Below, piece by piece: positions 42,354 through 54,087 of a DNA stretch of 64,000 nucleotides. The notes under the pieces were generated by a model that worked only from the letters and a program-made list of their open reading frames with translations, searched no databases and was not told the origin of the DNA. The translations under genes were made by a program, and so were the position numbers. Position 1 is the stretch's first letter; each line of letters begins with the position of its first letter. The stretch covers positions 32,048,869 through 32,112,868 of the forward strand of contig CM029626.1 in assembly GCA_017311315.1 (NCBI GenBank), in the 5' to 3' direction. The stretch is from Dendrocalamus latiflorus (taxonomy: Eukaryota; Streptophyta; Magnoliopsida; Poales; Poaceae).

Positions 42354-44049
42354 TACATATTTACCCAACCCGATCTCAATATGAGACAAAGGAGATGGCT
42401 TGAGTTAATAAAGGATTATGATATTGGAATACATTACCATCCAGGAAAGGCTAATGTGGTAGCTGATGCCTTGAGCCGAAAGAGTTACTGTACCAAGATG
42501 TGGATTAAGGACAGTATGCCTGCACTTCAAGAAGAATTTCAGCGGCTCAATTTAGAAGTAATAGAAGAAGGATTCCTAGCTACTCTGGAGATTCAACCAA
42601 CTTTAGAGGATCAAACCAGGGCAGCTCAAAAGGAGGACAAGTATGTCAAGGAGATCCAAGATAATATGAAGAAAGGGAAAGCAACAGGATTTTCAGAAGA
42701 TGAACAAGGTACCGTTTGGTTTGGAAAAAGAATTATTGTACCTAAGAAGAAGGAAATAAAAGAGTTGATCTTGAAAGAAGCTCATGAGTCTAGATATTCA
42801 ATTCACCCTGGGAGCACCAAGATGTACCAAGATCTCAAAGAAAGGTATTGGTGGTCAAGTATGAAAAGAGAAATTGCAGAGTATGTAGCTTTGTGTGATG
42901 TGTGCCAGCGGATTAAGGCTGAACACTAGAGGCCTGCTGGACTCTTGCAACCATTACAGATCCCTGAGTGGAAATGGGAAGAAATTGGTATGGATTTTAT
43001 AACTGGATTACCGAGAACAAAATCAGGGCATGATTCAATTTGGGTTATGGTGGATCGTCTGACAAAAGTCGTCCATTTCATTCCAGTAAAGACCACATAC
43101 TCTGGGGATAGACTCGCAGAGTTGTACATGTCAAGAATTGTGTGCTTGCATGGAGTTCCAAAGAAGATTGTGTTAGATCGAGAAACCCAATTCACTTCAA
43201 GATTTTGGCAAAAGCTGCATGGACTTTTGGGCACAAATTTAAATTTCAGTACAGCCTATCATCCACAGACAGATGGTCAAACGGAAAAAGTAAATCAAAT
43301 TTTGGAAGACATGTTGAGAGCTTGTGTCCTAACAAACAAGACTAATTGGGATCAGAGTCTGCCCTATGCAGAGTTTTCCTACAACAATAGTTACCAATCC
43401 AGCTTACAAATGTCTCTGTTCGAAGCCTTATACGGCAGAAAATGCAGGACACCATTGTATTGGAAGGAGATAGGAGAAGGGCAAGTGTTTGGACCAGATG
43501 TGTTGAAGCAGGCAGAAGAACAAGTTCGCCTAATTCAGGACAGATTAAAAACAGCACAAACCAGACAGAAGAGCTATGCGGACAATCGTCGAAGAAGCTT
43601 AGAATTTGTACCTGGGGATCATGTTTATTTGAAAGTGTCACCTCTCAAGGGAATGAGACGTTTTGGAGTCAGTGGAAAGCTTGCTCTTATATTCATTGGA
43701 CCCTTTCCTGTTGTAGCGAAAAGGAGAGTTGGAGCTTCCGCCTCAGCTGTCAAAGGTGCATGACGTCTTTCATGTATCCCAGCTAAGAAAGTGTCTCAGA
43801 GTGCCAGAAGAGCAGATGCCTTTGGATGAAGTAAATTTGAAGGAGGACCTAACATATCCAGAGCATCCAGTCAAATTATTGGATGAAGCAGAGCGTCGTA
43901 CGCGAAACAAGGTCGTCAAGTTCTGTAAAGTGCAGTGGAGCAACCACTCTGAGTCAGAAGCGACTTGGGAGCGTGAAGAGGATCTAAGAGCAGAGTTCCC
44001 TAACCTTTTTCCTAGTCCGTCCGAATCTCGGGGTCGAGATTCTTTCTAA
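42354..44049 (+). pseudogene. Tekay pol, 3' part (RNase H end, integrase, chromodomain-like tail)
   Basis: Continues from 31252 with IFTQPDLNMRQRRWLELIKD and the RNase H end VVADALSRKS. The integrase zinc finger lies in HPGSTKMYQDLKERYWWSSM to CDVCQRI; TAG at 42927 follows. The catalytic core has GMDFITGLPR, the acidic pair partner in LDRETQFTS (E where N is common after RD) and PQTDGQTEKVNQILE. A frameshift near 43715-43735 separates the GPFPVV block from LPPQLSKVHDVFHVSQLRKC. The end FCKVQWSNHSESEATWERED-like region is a chromodomain-type motif thought to steer integration to marked chromatin. Stop at 44047. Confidence 0.92.
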
Positions 44050-44060
44050 GGGGGTAGGTT
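44046..44060 (+). promoter_or_regulatory. Polypurine tract of Tekay element
   Basis: AAGGGGGTAGGT immediately before the 3' LTR, the expected plus-strand primer site. Confidence 0.75.
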
Positions 44061-47000
44061 TGTCACTTCCCAAAATTTGCTTTTTGGAGAAATTTAATTT
44101 CAAATAAGTTATTTTAAAGTATTTGAATTTTAATTGGCTTTTCTGAATTTTCTGGAGTTTAAAACCTATTTTTAAAATTTAACAAAAAAAGTATTTTAAA
44201 GTATGAAAATTAATTACCAACAGCAGTTGGAAAAAATTTTATTACGTCCAAAATATCTCCAGAAGCTTTTGTGAATTTTCTAGAATTTTTGGAGGTATTT
44301 TCATATTTTTCTGAGGCCTAAATAATTTCCTATCCTTTTCTGAAAATGAAAATCAAATTCTAAAATTAAAAATCCCTTCCTCACCCTCCGGGAGACGCGT
44401 GGACGGCCCAGATCCGCCCACGTCGCCGCCTGGCCCATCCAGGCGGTACCTCCCCTCTCCCTCGCTACCTCGCGGGCCTGGCCCGTCAGCCACCCCGCCT
44501 TCCTCTTCACTCGGGCCGACACCTGGCCGGCCCGATGCACGCCATGCCGCCCGCGCGGTCCATCCAGCCGTTCCCTCCCACTTAAACCTCACCCGCCGCC
44601 CGATCCGCCTCCGGACCACGTGGCTGCAATCCGCACCGTCCGCACCCCGCTCCCCTCCTCTCTGACCTACGGGCCCCGCCCGTCAGTCGCCCGCGCCCCG
44701 CTCCCGCTGCCACCCGTGCCCCGCCTGTCAGGCCGTCGTCTTCCCCGCGGAGCGCCGCCTTCCTTTCTCTCCTCCCCTTTCCTTTCTTGCGCCGGCGACC
44801 GTTTCCCCCGCGGATCCCCTCCTTCCTTTCCCGGCTCCCTCCGATTTGGATACCCGCGCGACCGAATCCCCCTAACGCCGCCCCCCCATTCCTTTCTCGC
44901 CTCCCCTTTCCCGTCTCTCCCCTTCCCTTCCTTTTCCCGACCGCCATCTCCGACGAGCAATCGCGCGCCTGTGTCCCCTCCTCCGCCCTATAAAAGCCCC
45001 CCCTCGACCTCGCCTCCCTCCGCCCAGCACCCCGAAGCGCTCCACCTCCCTTCCCGAGCCCCGTAGCGCCTTGCCACCGAGCCACCTCCCTCTCCGAGCT
45101 CCGCCACACTCCGGCGAGCAATTGCCGACGCCTCGGGCATCCCCGGAGCCCGCCACCGCCACTCCGAGCACCCCCATGGCCGTGCGAACCTCCCCGACAT
45201 CTCAGCCGCCTCTCCCCGCCGCCGGAGCACCGTCGCACCGGAGGACGCGTGCTGCACCGTCGCCCTACCTCGTCGCCGGCCGTCTCCGCTCTTCGCCGAA
45301 CCCTGTCGACCCCGCCATCGTCTTCTACTCCGCGCCAGGACCCCGTTTTTGAACTCCCCCGAACCTCACCGACCACCCCTCGCCGCCGGCAACCTGCCTC
45401 CGTCCACTTCTACCCGGCCCCCATTCCAGCAGGTACCCCAAGGGAATTACCTACCCTTTATGGGTAGGCAAAGCCTCCCCGCTCGACTGGTTATCACCGC
45501 TCTCCCTTCTCCCCCTTGGCTCCCTCGGCGCGCGTTCGAGCCCCGGGCTCCGCACGCTGAGGTTGAGCCTTTTCCTCATTTTTCCGCGCTGACAGATGGG
45601 CCCCACCCGTCAGCGGCCACCGGTCTGTGCTGGCCACTGTCGCCTGGGTCCCACCCGTCTGCGTCAACCTCTGACAAGTGGGTCCAGAGCCAGTGGATCC
45701 CACATGTCAGTGACCAACAGCGAATATGGTCACTGACAGAGGGGTCCCACATGTCAGTGACCGCCAGTGGGCTTACTGTTCAGTGGGTCCCACCTGTCAT
45801 AGACTCAGAATAAAGAATTAAAAACAAAAGATTAAGAATTAAATAATTCCAGTGGGCCCCACCTGTCAAAAATTTCGTAATTTCTGGAATTATTCAAACT
45901 GAGAAATTCAAATGAGCATAACTTTCTCATTTTAACTCCAAATTTAGCCATTCAAATTTCTAAATTCATATAAAATCATAATCTATCCAAATATGGTCTC
46001 TTTTTGAATTTTTGAATTTTATTTGATTTTATTTGTATTTATTTGTTTTGTTGCTCTGTCTTTTCGCGCGTAGAATCCATCGTTGTCGACGATCTCTCCA
46101 CCCAGCAGCAGGAAGACCCAGAGAGCGTGCAAGAAGGCAAATCTCCTTTGATCATCTTGAACCTATGATTTCGAAATGTTTTAGTTATTTTAAATTATGT
46201 GCATTGCTATTTACATAAAAATTAGTTCAAATCCTAAGGTATTAGTTACCCCAACTTTGTTATGCACTCAGTTGAAATTGAATGCCATGTACCCTTGTCT
46301 CCTTAGGATTTCCTTTGGCTCTTTAATGAGATTATTATATTCAGTGGTGAATAATAGATTGATAGTATAATGCTTAGTCATGCTAATTGATACCTTTGAA
46401 ATATTGAAAATGGGAAATTATGATTTGTTGTGATACCCTTGTGGTTATAAATTTAGTGGTAATTGGAGTTACCACTGTTCTTTTAAAATAAAAGAAAACT
46501 TGAAAGTTGGTTTAGATTAGGGTGGATGGTTGGTTTGGGTTGGTGCGGCAAGCACGAGATCTTGTAAAGTGTATGTTCGACCCTAGTCAATTAAGGACCG
46601 ACGCTTGTGTTTGTCTAGACTGAGCACTACCGTACAACCCTAAGTCTATATGGGTACGACCTAGCTGATTAACTCATGATAGCCTAGTTTATGTGCCACC
46701 AGTGGAAAGTGGGTGCCAGGGATTTACTGGTTATTCACAGTGAGGGACAGGGATTTACTATACTCATATGGCGCAAGAGGGGGCTTCGGATTGGGCAGAT
46801 TTAACCCTTCTGTGGTGAAACCTCAGCGGGTGGTGTCTAGCTAGACTAGAGTGAGGTAAAGGCTTTGTGATATTTTATCTATGTCACATGCCAAAGGAAG
46901 CGTGGTGACTATTAAGATAATTTATCTCTTGGGGGTAAAGTTGTACAACCTCTGCAGAGTGTAAAACTATTCGAATAGCCGTACCCACGGTCAAGGGCGG

Positions 47001-47734
47001 GCAAGGAATGCATTCACATGGTAGATTTCTGGTTTTGGTTTTAAAATCAAAGTTTTTGTATTCCGAGAGTGGAGGGAACTCTTGGAAGGGAATCCTGGCA
47101 GTTGGAGCCAGAGAGGGTGGATGTAACCCGCAGTAATTAACTTGATCAGTTAGAATTGATTAAACTAGTGTTGGTAGATGGAACCTTCACTATAGAATTA
47201 ATGATAGTTCTGTTAAAACAGTTACCTTGCCAAATTGATGCCTTCAAAAATGATTAGTAGTAATTGAAATTAAAATATTGCTTTGTGCAAAAGAACCATG
47301 TAGCTTTCCTTTGTCAAGCCTTGCATCTATTGCATTTTTTCCAAGACTTGCGGAGTACTTTATGTACTCACATGCTGCACTCAAAAAATAAATCTCAGAA
47401 GAATACGAAGTTCAAGAAGGTGACTACGACTACTTCGCTTGTGGATTCGACGAAGGATTCCCGGAGTACTAGGTCGCGCTTCCCCAGTCAATTGCCTGTG
47501 GCGTATTGATGGGTCTTCATCGAGTTTATCTTTTGCTTCCGCTTTATTTCATGTGTGCGAGGTCTTGAAACCTCAACTGTAATAATGAGACCTTTTGGTC
47601 AGTACTCTCAATTATTGTAATAACGCGATGCTGGTGATGTATTCATTTCTGTTTAACTGTGTGCACTAGCTTTGATCTGGGACTAGTGCAGTAATACACA
47701 GAGGGTCCGAATTCGGAAATCCGGGGTCTCGACA
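44061..47734 (+). repeat. Tekay 3' LTR
   Basis: 3,674 bp, TGTCACTTCCC ... GGGTCTCGACA, collinear with 23148-27101 without the MITE. The TATA box is at about 44989-44995. The long open stretches in its GC-rich block are on both strands and repeat in both LTRs, so they are composition effects, not genes. Confidence 0.93.
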
Positions 47735-48625
47735 CGGTTTAGGTCGGGAAAGGCTCAGCGGGGCCGGCCACGGGAGAGGCTTTTCAGCCAGCGACGGTCT
47801 CAGCCGCCAGGACTCCAAACAAATGCTCTTGTCCAGGGAGGTTCACCAGCGTGTTCAGGAGGTAAAGGAGACCGTGTTAGAGCAAGGAATCAGAAAATAA
47901 TCGATAGGAACTCAAGATTGCTGCTAGGGCTCACCGGGCGCAGGAGAGGTCACCGATGGCGAAGCGATGGGCTTGGGCTGAAATTGGTGGCTCGGTGGGG
48001 TTTGTGGGGGTGCCAGGAAGCTTAAGGCAGCGGGGTTGGAGCTTTAAAGGCAGCAAACGTTGGTGGTTGCGGAGAGGCGGTTCAGGAGCATGTCTCTCAC
48101 GCGGAAATGAGAAGATGAGGCGAGCTCTGCTGCTGTGCAGCGAACAGGGTGAGGTGGCACTGTCTCCCTGCAGAGTTTGACAGAGTTTTGATCTCGAGCA
48201 CAGCACGGCGTAAGCTACAAACGACTGAACCGTGTGCAACGAGGGGAGAGAGCGCGCGAGCGATTGTGCGCAAAGCAAGGGAAGGGCAGGAGTGTGAGAC
48301 TGACCGGTGGGACCGTGCTGACAGCTCGATGGGAACGCGCAGGGAGCGGCGGTCGCAAAACGGCGAAGCGAGGGAGTGGCGTGTGGAGGCGATGAACAGA
48401 GAGGCGATTTGGCGATGGTGGCAACGCGGGGAGCAGCCAGCGTAGGGAGAAGGTGGAAATGCTAAAAAGGGAAAGGCGCATTTCACTAGAAACTTGCCAA
48501 ATTGGGAAGGAGAAGGAATTCAAACAAAATTTCAAACAAACATTCAAAAAATTTGAATTTTTAGGTTATTTCACCCATCTTCTCGTAATTTCTCAAATCT
48601 GCAAACCAATAGTTACAAAGGAAAC
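47735..48625 (+). other. Unassigned segment right of Tekay insertion
   Basis: Right continuation of 22996-23147. Purine- and G-rich in the first 700 bp (GGAGGTTCACCAGCGTG, GCGAAGCGAGGGAGTGG), reminiscent of intron or promoter of a grass gene carried in a transposon, then AT-rich. No protein motif was recognised on either strand. Confidence 0.35.
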
Positions 48626-49395
48626 AAAATGTCATGTTATTCCTTTGATGTGTCATAGTATTGAAACCCAAAAGGAAGTAAATAATAGCCAAGATGGGCA
48701 AAAGACGTAATCTACCTTCCCGACTTGGAGTTGTGTCCAACACCGAGTTCGCACTCAAATAACACAAGATTGTCATCCGTTTTCAATTCCCTCAGCTTTG
48801 CCGCATATTTATCATGTTCAGACTACATCACCCGAGGATATTATCTTTACTATTATAAAAGAATGAGTTGGTTGTTGTATGTCCATTCTTCTCGAATCGC
48901 TCTATTTCCTCAACTTCTCACCATTATTCACTTTCCAACTTATCAGAGCAACTCTCTTCTATAGCATGATTCTCTATACATTCAATGAGTTCCGTAGAAA
49001 CGCACGAGTATGTAACTAGTTATTACAAATGAGTGAGCTACCTATGATACAACAACTAACCATATTCATCAGAAACTCAGAATCAAAAGACCACCTGAGA
49101 ATGTGGGGATACTCTTTGTGCTTTTACCTGGAACATGGAATACATTTTTACGGTTAGATTAGACATCATGCAGGAGGCATAAATGTTGGAAATATGCCAT
49201 AAAGATAATCATAGAGATGATTATATTTTGTTATGTTCATAATTTATTAGATAATATGTTATCTTGTTTCTTGAATAATGTCATCAATTTTTATTAGCAA
49301 GTGTACGATTTGATTGTGAAACTCTATATTTCGATGATGATTATTCTTAAATGATCCCTAGTCAGAAATATATGAGGACACATATGAATAGACTA
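48626..49395 (+). repeat. Right copy of duplicated segment (partner 19490-20052)
   Basis: Collinear with 19490-20052, with a 176-bp Helitron and a few small indels extra. It continues past the point where the left copy is cut, into the rest of the Angela-like LTR. Confidence 0.9.
48844..49019 (+). mobile_element. Small non-autonomous Helitron
   Basis: Starts TCTTTACTATTATAAAAG after an A and ends GAGTATGTAACTAG before a T: TC...CTAG ends inserted between A and T, with no target duplication, the Helitron signature. The left duplicate (about 19690) shows the uninterrupted site ATCTTATTATTAC, which equals the two flanks here joined. The hairpin before CTAG is weak (GCACGAG region). No coding capacity. 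Confidence 0.85.
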
Positions 49396-50036
49396 GCATA
49401 TGTATTGGATGATAACTATGTTTCACGGGTCATAGATATGGAGATATCAAACCAATAATATGAACACATGTTACCAAACATGGGATTGGATCGACCCACC
49501 ATAAGACACCGCAAGAACGTTGCATTCTTACATATCATCAATTGGTCTCATTTACAATAAGTATGCTTTGTCCTTAGACTTGATGTCGTCACATGTACTC
49601 GAGATGCATAATGGCTGGCTTAGGAGTTGCCAAACACTACTCCGTAACTGGGTAGTTATAAAGATACCTTTCGGGTTTTGTCATGAACTCATGATGCATG
49701 CATCGAGGAATGGTCAATCAAGATAGGATTTGCCCCTCCATACAATGGGAGAGATGTCTCTAGGACTCTCGAGTAATTGGATTTTAGAAATACATGTCCA
49801 TGCTACTCGCGGTTAAAGAGTTAACCATAGTCAAGGAAATCGAGTTATGTAATCGAGAAAGAGTAGTCAGGCTAACCAATAAGGATGACACGTCCTCGCC
49901 TTAAGATTGACCGATATCGTGAGGCAAAGAAAAATGTATATACGTTTTATTGAGGTTTGTCCGATATGATATTTACCATACTTGGGAGTCAGTATGCCTT
50001 GCTAGGGGACGCTACCGATTAAACCTGGCACCTCAC
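49184..50036 (+). repeat. Angela-like copia LTR, truncated
   Basis: Starts TGTTGGAAATATGCCATAAA and shows inner landmarks of Angela-type LTRs: CCCTAGTCAGA, CCGTAACTGGGTAGTTATAAAG and GACTCTCGAGTAATT. It stops at 50036, where the hAT-like element begins; no internal region or second LTR was seen. Confidence 0.65.
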
Positions 50037-50339
50037 CAGTGGCGGACGCAGGAATTTTGGAATGGGTGTTTGAAGTTACAAAAATATTTTTCAGCACAAA
50101 ACATAAAGATCTACAGTAGCAATAGTTAAACATTGAAACTGAGATCAAAAGATATCAAATGACTATTTGGGAGAACATATGAAGTGAGTTGCATATCTGT
50201 CAATCTGTGAATATGTTGTGTGAAAGATTCAGATATGCAATGCGTCCCATGTCTCCCATATCCATTTGGGTATAGTCCCATGAATTTGGTTGCACGAAAG
50301 GTCCAATTGACTAATATATTCAACATGCATCAAGAAGCT

Positions 50340-50649
50340 TGGAATTGTTGTCATACTGCAAGATGCAAGTTCTAATATCAAGTTTAGGCATTAAGGGTAG
50401 TGTGGATTTACTGATTTCTCCATCCGTGACAGACAACTTATTGTTTAAGAGAGACAAGGCAGCAAGCTTTCTTAATCTCCAAAATGAGTTGAGTTGTACT
50501 AAACCTGTTAAGTTGTTTGAGCTAAGATCCAGAAACAACAAACTTGTGAGTCGAAGGAATGATGTAGGGATCTGTCCACTAAATTGATTTTCACTCAAAA
50601 AAACAATCGTCAACGCCGACGATAATGTATCAAACTCTTGTACAAACAA
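50340..50649 (-). pseudogene. LRR receptor-like protein fragment
   Basis: Minus-strand reading with two to three plant leucine-rich repeats: ALTIVFLSENQFSGQIPTSF, LRLTSLLFLDLSSNNLTGLV, LNSFWRLRKLAALSLLNNKL. The next part (SVTDGE, then LPMPKLD-like) resembles the Cf/Verticillium-resistance receptor-like protein family, cell-surface pattern or effector sensors. There is no signal peptide, no membrane segment and too few repeats for a receptor. It looks captured by the surrounding element. Confidence 0.75.
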
Positions 50650-50679
50650 TCACTCAAAAAGACAGAAGTACTCACCGGC

Positions 50680-51060
50680 TCCGGCTGCCTGCTCCCTGTT
50701 GGTTGCTCAGTTGCTGGACGGCGGTGCCCGGGTGCTGGCGTGCCGCAGAGGCAGAGCGGAGGCGACGAGGCGTGGCCGCGCGCGTGGTCCGGTCGGCCAG
50801 TCGTGCACCGGCGCCGCAGTGCCACCTTACTAGGCTGCCCGCGGAGGCGCGAAGCGGATGGCCGAAGCGGAGGGCCGGAGCCGGTCGTGCAAGGGCGCCA
50901 GCGCGGGCACGGAGCCAGAGGCCTGGAGAGCCCCTCAGCCCCAGATCTAGCCGGCGGAGCGGAGGGTGGAGGCGGCGAGGCGTGCTCGCTAGTCGCACCG
51001 TTGCGGTGCCGGCGGAGCGGAGAGTTGCCTGTCGCCGACTACGCTAGGTTAGGTTCTTAG
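50680..51060 (-). other. GC-rich exon-like block with splice donor
   Basis: Strongly GC-rich; on the minus strand it ends GCCGGAGCCGGTGAGTACTT, a good donor (GTGAGT), about 30 bp before the LRR fragment. This could be a first exon from another gene fused to the LRR piece. The protein was not recognised. Confidence 0.4.
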
Positions 51061-51370
51061 GGATTTGTCGAATGGAGAAATGGGGATTGGGGATTCGAGG
51101 GTAGGGGGACCAGGACCAGGGGCGGGGGGATCGGCAAGCCACGCAAATGGGCTGGGCCCTGGCAGCCTGGCTTCACGCAGGGTCGTGCCATTGTGGCTGC
51201 AGCTGGGCTGCGTTTCTCTCGGGTCGGCCGACTAATTTGTGGCTACAAGCAGTTGATTTGGCCCAACTATATATATGTATTATACCTCATATATACTAGG
51301 TTTTTTGTCAAAAAAAATTTGGGTGTTCAGCTGAACACTTATGAACTACTGTAGATCCACCCCTGCACTG

Positions 51371-52156
51371 CACCAAAAGAAGTGCGGGATACCTATTTTC
51401 ATGAGGGCTCAAAGTAGCTATGGGTACAGTTGCACAAGCCTACGTAGTACATAATAAAATCATGAATTCATGCCTGTCTCCTGAATTGGTGGCTACGGAG
51501 GTCACTATGGATCTTTCTTCTCACCGAATGACAAGTAGTTTCTTCAGTAATTAAATTTTGCCACCTAATTTGATAAACTAATTTCCAGAATAGAGATGAA
51601 TTAGAAACTGTGATAATGAACAGAGAAGAATCATACAGTGTATTTTGCTATTAATACTTGCTGAGTACTCTAGCACTCACTCTTGCTATTATTTTCCTTG
51701 TTAGATCCTAGTTCAACCGGGGATTACCCTGAGTGGGATGAAGGACTTGCGGGCACTGATGACACCGTAGGGGACGAGGGCCAAGGTGAGGTGGGCACCA
51801 TATACGGTGGTTGGGATGAGTAGGTGTCTCGCTGAGCAGAGCAGGCGAGAGATAGGGTGTATGTCTCGTATCTCCCTTATTCAAATAAATGTAATAAAGA
51901 CTATAGCTATATGTGCCAACTGCTATAATAAAGATATAGCATCTATTTTATTATTCTGCTGCATTACTCTGATAAGGCTTATTATTCATTGGAGCAATGT
52001 TCTACTAAGCAAGCGAATAATAATCTATCGATTAAATGTGATTATCACTTGGTAATTACACGGGATGTCTCAATATGTAATATTGGTTCAACGGTAGTAT
52101 AAAGGAGGAAGGGAATTAGTAGCTATATTGGCTAGGCTACAGCGATCCAACAGGGT
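51371..52156. other. No gene; possible decayed gypsy LTR end
   Basis: The section about 51655-52080 has CTTGCTGAGTACTCTAGCAC and GATGAAGGACTTGCGGGC-like text of the sort found in gypsy LTRs, but no partner copy is in the window. The rest shows nothing recognisable. Confidence 0.35.
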
Positions 52157-52374
52157 GGGTTCTTTTGGGCTGTAGCTTATAGCTTAAATTTTTTAATTCT
52201 AGCTGTTCGCGATAGGCAGTAAGTAGAGGAAAATAGTCACATGTGATTTTGATTGGTACAACTGAATTTAATTCACTTTTTACTACAATCTTTCTGTTGA
52301 TCCTATCTTGAAAAAATACACTGTTTAAAAGTTAGAAACTGTAGCATAAGCCATAAGTCGAAAAGAAGTCACCC
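52157..52374. mobile_element. Tourist-like MITE
   Basis: Left end GGGTTCTTTTGGGCTGTAGC, right end GCATAAGCCATAAGTCG ... GTCACCC. Interior TTTTGATTGGTACAACTGAA and AATACACTGTTTAAAAGTTA are shared with the MITEs at 14045 and 57508. Ends are partly decayed and the target duplication is unclear. Confidence 0.6.
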
Positions 52375-52467
52375 GTTGCATCTTTCCTGCTTGCTTACTT
52401 GCTTTCCCACTCCACTCTGCTCTGCTCTGCTCACAACACTATCTATCTATCAATCTTCTTATGGGAG

Positions 52468-52719
52468 TGTTGTGGTTACAGACCAAATAGAGAGAGAGAG
52501 AGAGTATGGTAGTAGAGAGTTAGGTGAGCAATGGCTTAGGATTTTTCCCACGGCACGTATCATGTATATATATATCCTCATGGGGAGTGTTTTTACAGTG
52601 ATACCCTTACATCTGAACACCTCCCTCAGGGGCGCTTTCGTCATTATACATGTCCCATTTTGGGTCTTACAACCTCCTAACAGGCCTGCTGGGCTTAGGT
52701 GGGGGCCACCCCTACAACA
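52468..52719 (-). repeat. Solo LTR of the Tat family
   Basis: 252 bp, the reverse-complement relative of 31253-31496, with TGTTGTGG...CCTACAACA ends. A perfect 5-bp duplication GGGAG flanks it at 52463-52467 and 52720-52724. No internal region is present, so the element was reduced to one LTR by recombination. Confidence 0.93.
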
Positions 52720-52724
52720 GGGAG

Positions 52725-53500
52725 TATTAATTAATACTGGTGTACTACATCGCATCTACAAGTACACTATCTATCTTCTTGGCCTTTTGGTTTTTCTTTT
52801 CTCCTCTTATTCCTTTGCATTGTCTTAAATGATAAAGCGGTGTTGTTTATTTTTCTCAATATTTCTTGTTCTTTTACTCAAAAAAGCTAACACTCGCTAC
52901 AATGCAATTGCCACATAAAAAAGCCAATAGACAAAGCTTTCAGCCCTTTGGAGCACATCATATAGGTGATGTATCCTATGCACACACCCACTGTCATGCA
53001 CCAATGCACTCAGGGGATTTCGCCCGTCTGATGTCCATCCAACCATCTGAATTCGGGAGCGGACATTTTGCAGAAAACCGCCCACTTTCGCCCTGCTAAT
53101 TGTGCAAATAGCCTCCCATCGGCTTCCTCCTCTCATTCCCCTACATCCCTTGCACCAATCATCGCTTCCAAATCCCCCATCCCAATCTCTGTGCAGCAGC
53201 CGATGGCGACCACTGGCGACGACGGTGACCCACACCCTCGAACTCCCTTCCCCGTCGCCCCCTCCCACTCCTGTACAGGCGTGTTCCTCTATGAGGCGAC
53301 ACTGTGCAACATCGTGTGCCTCCCATGCGCCTTCCCCTCTAGTTGCGGCTCTTGCAGCCCCGTCGACACTGCAGCTAGACCTTACCGACTGCTTCTGGTC
53401 CCGCCGTGGCACCGCCGGTGCGAAGGTGCACCCCTTGTTTAAAGCAAGCCAACATATTAGCAGGAGAAGCTTTGGTTTGGATTGTACCAGTGGCTTCAAG
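52725..53500 (+). other. Possible gene start fragment; otherwise nothing recognised
   Basis: From about 53050 the sequence looks like a plant promoter or leader (pyrimidine-rich CTCATTCCCCTACATCCC) followed by an ATG at 53203 and an open 80-codon frame (MATTGDDGDPHPRTPFPVAP). The frame has no known motif. The element at 53501 lies 60 bp beyond its stop. Confidence 0.3.
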
Positions 53501-53810
53501 AATTTTTTGTACGGATAATCCATTTTTTATTCAAAAATACAGAAATATACCCGCGACAAAATTTTTTACACAAATAGGCTCTAGTCGCCAAATCATTGGG
53601 CAATTTACGCTTGTCGCCCCACCAACAAGCGACTTATAAAGAATCTGGTAACCGTTGGGCGATTAAATGTAATCGCCTCCCCGTTAAGCGATTAAATTGA
53701 ATCGCCCCCCGTTCGGCGACATAAAGAGAGTCGCCCAACCGGGGGGGGCGACTGCATGTGACTACAGCCCGACGGCCAAGCCCTCCTTTCTTCCCCACGC
53801 CTGCTCGCCA
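53501..53810 (+). repeat. Left terminal inverted repeat
   Basis: Contains a series of small hairpins built on GCGAT/GCGAC: GGGCGATTAAATGTAATCGCC, AGCGATTAAATTGAATCGC, CGGCGACATAAAGAGAGTCGC, and a looser TCGCC...AAGCGAC pair. Partner 56869-57173. Confidence 0.93.
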
Positions 53811-54087
53811 ATCTACCTCTAGGCGACTGCATGGTGATCCCGTCTTTCGGTTTTGTGAATTTTGTAATTTGAAACTCGTAAAAAATGTGGTATAGTCACA
53901 TATACTGTTAAGTCACACAAGAACTGGTATTTAATATTTGTCACATTACTTGATATAGAAATAATTTTCTATACGAAAAGAAGAGATAATAGCATTGTTT
54001 GAATTTAAATGAACTTTATAATATAACGCAGTAACATGCCGCGTATTTAGCCATTACATGCATGACATACACCCCTCACTCCCCACC

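Larger units (their letters stand above)
23148..47734 (+). mobile_element. Tekay-type gypsy (chromovirus) element, split by Tat insertion
   Basis: Outer ends TGTCAC...TCGACA with long LTRs (3,954 and 3,674 bp). The flanking 5-mers are CGATT (23143-23147) and CGGTT (47735-47739), a target duplication with one change. Internal order is primer-binding site, extra ORF, gag with CCHC knuckle, aspartic protease, RT, RNase H, integrase, chromodomain-like tail, polypurine tract. Removing the Tat insertion (31253-42353 plus one TSD) restores continuity inside RNase H. Several stops and frameshifts make it non-autonomous. LTR size, pol order and the C-terminal chromodomain-like region fit the Tekay/Del clade (RIRE3-like in rice). 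Confidence 0.93.
50037..51370. mobile_element. hAT-like element carrying gene fragments
   Basis: Ends are CAGTGGCGGACGCAGG at the left and the inverse of CAGTGCAGGGGTGG at the right; GATCTACAGTAG is repeated inverted in both subterminal regions. The CAGTGGCGGA-type end is common in plant hAT (Tip100-like) elements. The 8-bp flanks (CACCTCAC and CACCAAAA) agree only in part. Inside are an LRR fragment and a GC-rich exon-like block, both readable on the minus strand; no transposase was found. Confidence 0.55.

Noticed and set aside
52897..53523. 208-codon minus-strand frame next to the PMD element
   Set aside because: No start context, no known motif, and it runs into the terminal inverted repeat.
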